Positions 13,006 to 16,140 of a stretch of DNA of 16,140 nucleotides are shown here, piece by piece. Each line of letters opens with the position of its first letter. Position 1 is the first letter of the stretch. Made by a program: the position numbers and the translations under genes. The notes below the pieces were generated by a model, which made no database searches, had not been told where the DNA came from, and saw only the letters and a program-made list of their open reading frames with translations. The DNA is from Lachnospiraceae bacterium (lineage in GTDB: Bacteria; Bacillota; Clostridia; Lachnospirales; Lachnospiraceae), in the NCBI GenBank assembly GCA_009774235.1, contig VSNJ01000092.1:1-16140 (forward strand). Direction: 5' to 3'.

Positions 13006-14619
13006 ATGGAAATTTTCTATGGCAAGGCTATATTCAGGGGAATAGCCATAGGTAAAATTTTATTTAACTCTAAAAACAAACAACAAGTAAGAAGAACTAA
13101 AATTGATGATGCAGAAGCTGAAATATCACGTTTTGAAAAAGCTAAAGAAGAAGCTTCGCAGGAACTTGAAGTACTTTACAATAAAGCTTTAAAAGAAGTT
13201 GGTGAAAGCAATGCAGCGATTTTTGAAGTCCATTCTATGATGCTTGAAGATGATGATTTTAATGATGCAATTATAGAAAAAATTAAAAACCAGCTTGTAA
13301 ATGCAGAATATGCTGTTGCCAAAACAGGTGATGGCCTTGCAGACATGTTTGCCAATATGGAAGATGAATATTTCAGGGCAAGGGCAGCAGATATGAAAGA
13401 TATTTCAGAAAGAGTTATTTCGAAACTTGTTGGGGAAGATTCATCTTTCCAGCTTAAAGAACCAGCTATTATTGTTGCTAAAGACCTGGCTCCAAGTGAA
13501 ACTATACAAATGGATAAAAGCAAACTGCTTGCATTTGTTACAGAACTTGGTTCTTCAAGTTCACATACTGCAATACTGGCAAGGACTATGAATCTTCCTG
13601 CACTTATTGGTGTTAAAATAGATAGTGGGTGGAATGGAAAGTTTGCCGTAGTTGACGGATATAACGGGAAACTGGTTATTGAACCAGACAAGGATACTCT
13701 TGCAAAATATAAAAAAATCCAGCAGGATGACCTTGAAAAAAGAGAACTTCTTAAAGAACTTAAAGGAAAAGAAACTGTTACAAAGGGAGGCAAAAAGATA
13801 CATCTGTATGCTAATATAGGAAACCCTTCAGACCTTTCCAGTGTTCTTGAAAATGATGCGGAGGGAATAGGGCTTTTCAGAAGTGAGTTTCTGTACCTGG
13901 ATTCAGATAACTTTCCAACAGAGGAAGAACAGTTTAATGCTTACAGGAAAGTTGCTGAAACAATGGGAAGTAAGAAAGTTATTATCAGGACTTTAGATAT
14001 AGGTGCAGATAAGCAAGTTGGTTATTTTAATCTTGGACATGAGGATAATCCAGCTATGGGGTACAGGGCTATAAGAATCTGCCTTGACCAGCAGGATATA
14101 TTTAAAACCCAGCTCAGGGCGTTGTTAAGGGCAAGTGCATTTGGAAATATTTCTGTTATGTATCCAATGATTATTTCTGTTAATGAAGTAATGCAAATTA
14201 AGGAAATAGTTAAAAATGTTATGGAAGAGCTTGAAACAGAAGGAATTGATTTTAACAAAAATATTGAACAAGGCATTATGATTGAAACACCAGCAGCAGT
14301 TATTATAAGTGATGAACTTGCAAAGGAAGCTGATTTCTTCAGTATTGGAACAAATGACCTTACACAATATACACTGGCAGCTGACAGACAGAATGCAAAG
14401 CTTGAAAATATAATTGATACCCATCATCCAGCTGTGCTACGTTCAATTAAAACAGTTATTGAGAATGCACATAAGGCAGGAATATGGGCAGGAATATGTG
14501 GAGAGCTTGGAGCAGATACTTCACTTACAGAAACATTTCTCTCATATGGAATAGATGAGCTGTCAGTTTCACCAACATTTGTTTTACCTGTAAGAAAAGT
14601 TGTAAGGGACACAGATTAA
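13006..14619 (+). CDS. ptsI: Phosphoenolpyruvate-protein phosphotransferase (enzyme I)
   Basis: A cytosolic PTS enzyme I that autophosphorylates from PEP and passes phosphate to HPr His15. The frame is open from 12967, but ATG 13006 with GGGGGA at 12995-13000 gives the normal N-terminus MEIFYGKAIFRGIAIGK and 537 aa, slightly short of the usual 540-575. The N-terminal half contains the HPr-binding helical domain and the phospho-histidine motif GSSSSHTAILART (His187). The C-terminal PEP-binding barrel has EGIGLFRSEFLYLD, RTLDIGADK, NPAMGYRAIR, GIMIETPAA, FFSIGTNDLTQYTLAADR and GICGELGAD (Cys498). It completes the operon of antiterminator, EIICBA, HPr and enzyme I. Its RBS is supplied by leader element C, so its expression may be set separately from ptsH. 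Confidence 0.95.
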   Translation: MEIFYGKAIFRGIAIGKILFNSKNKQQVRRTKIDDAEAEISRFEKAKEEASQELEVLYNKALKEVGESNAAIFEVHSMMLEDDDFNDAIIEKIKNQLVNAEYAVAKTGDGLADMFANMEDEYFRARAADMKDISERVISKLVGEDSSFQLKEPAIIVAKDLAPSETIQMDKSKLLAFVTELGSSSSHTAILARTMNLPALIGVKIDSGWNGKFAVVDGYNGKLVIEPDKDTLAKYKKIQQDDLEKRELLKELKGKETVTKGGKKIHLYANIGNPSDLSSVLENDAEGIGLFRSEFLYLDSDNFPTEEEQFNAYRKVAETMGSKKVIIRTLDIGADKQVGYFNLGHEDNPAMGYRAIRICLDQQDIFKTQLRALLRASAFGNISVMYPMIISVNEVMQIKEIVKNVMEELETEGIDFNKNIEQGIMIETPAAVIISDELAKEADFFSIGTNDLTQYTLAADRQNAKLENIIDTHHPAVLRSIKTVIENAHKAGIWAGICGELGADTSLTETFLSYGIDELSVSPTFVLPVRKVVRDTD

Positions 14620-14713
14620 TTTTAAGTTTTGTACGTGTAAGCAAATACTGTACAAGCAGACCCGGATAATGCCATGTTTTACCTGCAAAGTAAAATCAGG
14701 AAATTAATAAAGT

Positions 14714-14756
14714 TTAAACAGCCAGCTGGTAAAAAATAAACCAGCTGGCTGTTTAA
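14714..14756. terminator. Long perfect hairpin between convergent genes
   Basis: The arms TTAAACAGCCAGCTGGT (14714-14730) and 14740-14756 are exact reverse complements (17 bp) around an A-rich 9-base loop. It lies between ptsI (+) and the NimA-like gene (-), where a bidirectional terminator is expected. Neither side has a strong T-run, so it may act as an RNA-stabilising or weak terminator hairpin. The rest of 14620-14794 holds no gene. Confidence 0.6.
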
Positions 14757-14794
14757 CATGCATAAGGTTTAGAAACCAGGCATTATAATTATAT

Positions 14795-15283
14795 TTAAAT
14801 ATTTTCTATTAGTTCTTTAGCTTTTTTACCACTTATATGTTTAATAGAAAGGCAAAGTATACAGAAATTTTTCCATCCATGTTCTATTTCTGCCAGGCGG
14901 CTGGATTCACTTTCCAATGGTGCATATTTAGCAGCCAGTTTAGTTATTGCTTCCGTTTTTTCTTTATTATTATCTAATATATTTATTTCTCCAAATACAG
15001 TTACACTTTTAAAATATGTAGTATATTTCTGTGGTACTACAATATCCTGGCATATTATACAGAAAGAAGCTTTAGGGTTTCTTTTAACTGCATCTATTTT
15101 ATGTCCTTCATTGGCACTGTGGAAATAAATCCTGTTATTGTCATATACATAACTTAATGGCACTGTGTAAGGGTATCTGTTATCACCAGATACAGCAAGT
15201 ACACCAGATGTTCCATTATTTAAAATATCCTCACATTCACTGGCAGTTAATAATTGTCTTTTTCTTCTCATTTCACGGAACAT
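14795..15283 (-). CDS. Pyridoxamine 5'-phosphate oxidase family flavoprotein, NimA-like
   Basis: A small cytosolic protein (162 aa) of the PNPOx-like split-barrel fold, in the branch that includes 5-nitroimidazole-resistance (Nim) proteins. Evidence is the N-terminal MRRKRQLLT, the strand LAVSGDNRYPYTVPLSYVY, the motif YFHSANEGHKIDAVKRNPKASF typical of this family, and a C-terminal helix with KHISGKKAKEL. The start is fixed by GGAGG just upstream (complement of 15290-15294). It is transcribed toward ptsI. Whether it reduces nitroimidazoles or simply binds FMN or haem cannot be told from sequence. Confidence 0.85.
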   Translation of the reverse strand: MFREMRRKRQLLTASECEDILNNGTSGVLAVSGDNRYPYTVPLSYVYDNNRIYFHSANEGHKIDAVKRNPKASFCIICQDIVVPQKYTTYFKSVTVFGEINILDNNKEKTEAITKLAAKYAPLESESSRLAEIEHGWKNFCILCLSIKHISGKKAKELIENI

Positions 15284-15357
15284 ATAAATCCTCCATTCAA
15301 AAGTTTATAGCCTCTCGGATTCTCCAACCCTTATTTTCTGCGGCTTTCAAACCCAGT

Positions 15358-15387
15358 TTTATAAAAATTCCCCCACTTTTTTGCCAA
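15358..15387 (-). promoter_or_regulatory. Candidate promoter of the NimA-like gene
   Basis: On the minus strand TTGGCA (complement of 15382-15387) and TATAAA (complement of 15358-15363) are separated by 18 bases, each one base off consensus. They lie about 75 bases upstream of the start codon. A perfect inverted repeat TTGAC-N6-GTCAA (15394-15409) lies just upstream of the -35 and could be an operator or part of the insertion sequence end. Confidence 0.45.
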
Positions 15388-15416
15388 AAACACTTGACAA
15401 ACCAGTCAAAAAATGC

Positions 15417-15480
15417 GGCGCTTCGCGCCTCTTAATTAAAAAAGCACTTTTCACCCCGGCGTAGCCGGCAAGCATTTTTT
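15417..15480 (+). terminator. Two GC hairpins upstream of the transposase, second with T-run
   Basis: GGCGC-TTC-GCGCC (15417-15429) and CCGGC-GTA-GCCGG (15456-15468) are compact hairpins. The second is followed by AAGC and a six-T run (15475-15480). Such a terminator just before a transposase would block readthrough transcription from outside the element, a common self-limiting device in insertion sequences. Confidence 0.5.
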
Positions 15481-15497
15481 GATTGGAGATGATTTTT

Positions 15498-16140
15498 ATG
15501 TTACCTGTTAATTATGGCGGCCATACCGCCTACCAGGACACCTTTGTGCCTGAATTCCTCTCTTTATTCCCTGACCCCTTTGTTGTTCCTAAACAAACAT
15601 GGGATATCATTGTGAAATTCTGGTATCTTGATCTCTCTGGAACGGATACCATCATGCAGGAGTTTTATTCCCTGCCTGGTAAACCTGCCACACGTTTCCC
15701 TTCCTGCCTGCTCCGTTCCTATCTTCTGTCAACCGTACTTGGGGTAACTTCCATTACCCAATGGTGCAGGCTGCTTAAAATAACCCCTTTGTACGCCATC
15801 CTCAGCGGTTTTTCTGTTGATGACACTCCAGGCGTTGGGACTTTTTATGACTTTTTTAACCGGTTATGGCAGTCTGGCAAAGACAACTACATCAACCAGA
15901 TTAAGCATAAAAAACCAAAACCTGAAAAAGGTAAAAAACGTGGTGATAAAACTCCCTGCGGCACGGACAGTGCCGCTGCAAAACTCCTTCCACTTATGCA
16001 GCGCATCCACCTTCCAGACAATAATCCGTTTTATCTTATCTTCCGGCTGTATAAAGCCCAGTCCCTTGATGAATCCGTCCGCAGAGGGCTGGTTCATCCA
16101 AGCCACCTTTCACTTGCCGGTGACGGAACCCCTCTGGAAA
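15498..16140 (+). CDS. Transposase, N-terminal part (runs off the window)
   Basis: An open frame of 214 codons to the window edge with no stop, starting MLPVNYGGHTAYQ behind GGAG at 15485-15488. The segments YDFFNRLW (about 118-125) and a later HLSLAGDGTPLE place it with DDE-type transposases common in Clostridia; the Asp of AGDGT is the likely first catalytic acid. A basic stretch KHKKPKPEKGKKRGDK lies between them. The rest of the catalytic triad is outside the window, so completeness and family (IS1182-like or unassigned) cannot be settled. Confidence 0.75.
   Translation, partial: MLPVNYGGHTAYQDTFVPEFLSLFPDPFVVPKQTWDIIVKFWYLDLSGTDTIMQEFYSLPGKPATRFPSCLLRSYLLSTVLGVTSITQWCRLLKITPLYAILSGFSVDDTPGVGTFYDFFNRLWQSGKDNYINQIKHKKPKPEKGKKRGDKTPCGTDSAAAKLLPLMQRIHLPDNNPFYLIFRLYKAQSLDESVRRGLVHPSHLSLAGDGTPLE

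Larger units (their letters stand above)
15394..16140 (+). mobile_element. Left part of an insertion sequence (right end outside window)
   Basis: From roughly 15390 the sequence becomes GC-richer and codon use changes (CTC, GCC, CGG, CCC) compared with the AT-rich neighbours, and a transposase starts at 15498. The exact left end is not resolved: no terminal inverted repeat can be confirmed without the other end, and no target duplication is visible. The boundary given is an estimate. Confidence 0.5.

Noticed and set aside
13176..13793. Long minus-strand open frame (205 codons) opposite ptsI
   Set aside because: It is a shadow of the ptsI coding frame: Ser-rich, no RBS, no family motif, and fully inside a gene with clear catalytic residues.
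14620..14713. tRNA or small RNA gene after ptsI
   Set aside because: No cloverleaf or promoter could be traced. Only a weak inverted repeat (TTGTAC / GTACAA) is present.
15157..15435. Plus-strand open frame of 92 codons opposite the NimA-like gene and its upstream region
   Set aside because: No RBS, no recognisable motif, and it crosses the RBS and probable promoter of a better-supported minus-strand gene.

Overview
The window is AT-rich, has strong AGGAGG-type ribosome binding sites, and carries a cytosolic GH94 phosphorolysis operon beside a complete glucose-type PTS. Together these point to a plant-fibre-degrading, anaerobic Firmicute of the Clostridia, most likely Lachnospiraceae. The assignment rests on gene content and style, not on a marker gene.

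Left half (about 172-9050, all +): a beta-glucan utilisation operon. After an AT-rich leader and a 37-codon orphan ORF come a sugar ABC-transporter lipoprotein that looks cut off at its C-terminus, two GH94 phosphorylases (an uncertain-acceptor paralogue of 793 aa and a canonical cellobiose phosphorylase) and a secreted GH5 endoglucanase with an Ig-like domain and two C-terminal beta-sandwich modules of CBM17/28 type. The endoglucanase would cut beta-1,4-glucan outside the cell. The phosphorylases would split the imported disaccharide with phosphate into a hexose 1-phosphate and a free sugar. No ABC permease is present, and the binding-protein gene runs straight into the first phosphorylase gene, which suggests an internal deletion.

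Middle (about 9186-14619, all +): a full phosphotransferase operon. It has a textbook sigma-A promoter, a BglG/LicT-type RNA antiterminator site overlapping an intrinsic terminator, the PRD antiterminator gene, EIICBA of the glucose family, HPr and enzyme I. The HPr has Lys where the regulatory Ser46 normally lies.

Right end: a 17-bp perfect hairpin separates ptsI from a convergent flavin/PNPOx (NimA-like) gene on the minus strand. Beyond it is the left part of an insertion sequence, GC-richer than the rest, with a transposase that runs off the window.

The most unusual signal is a repeated leader element found just upstream of the cellobiose phosphorylase gene and again, elaborated into three modules, between ptsH and ptsI. 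Each module begins with an NTG-AAA-AAT start (TTG, GTG or ATG) placed in the outer arm of a hairpin. Two of the hairpins have different helix sequences but the same architecture (7 bp, 1x4 internal loop, 9 bp, A-A mismatch, 7 bp). Three modules (both A copies and C) end in a GC hairpin-like GGCGGC segment followed by ATGGGGGA or GGGGA, which serves as the ribosome binding site of the next ORF. The micro-ORFs encode MKN... peptides, three of which end in an Arg-rich tail. I do not recognise this element.
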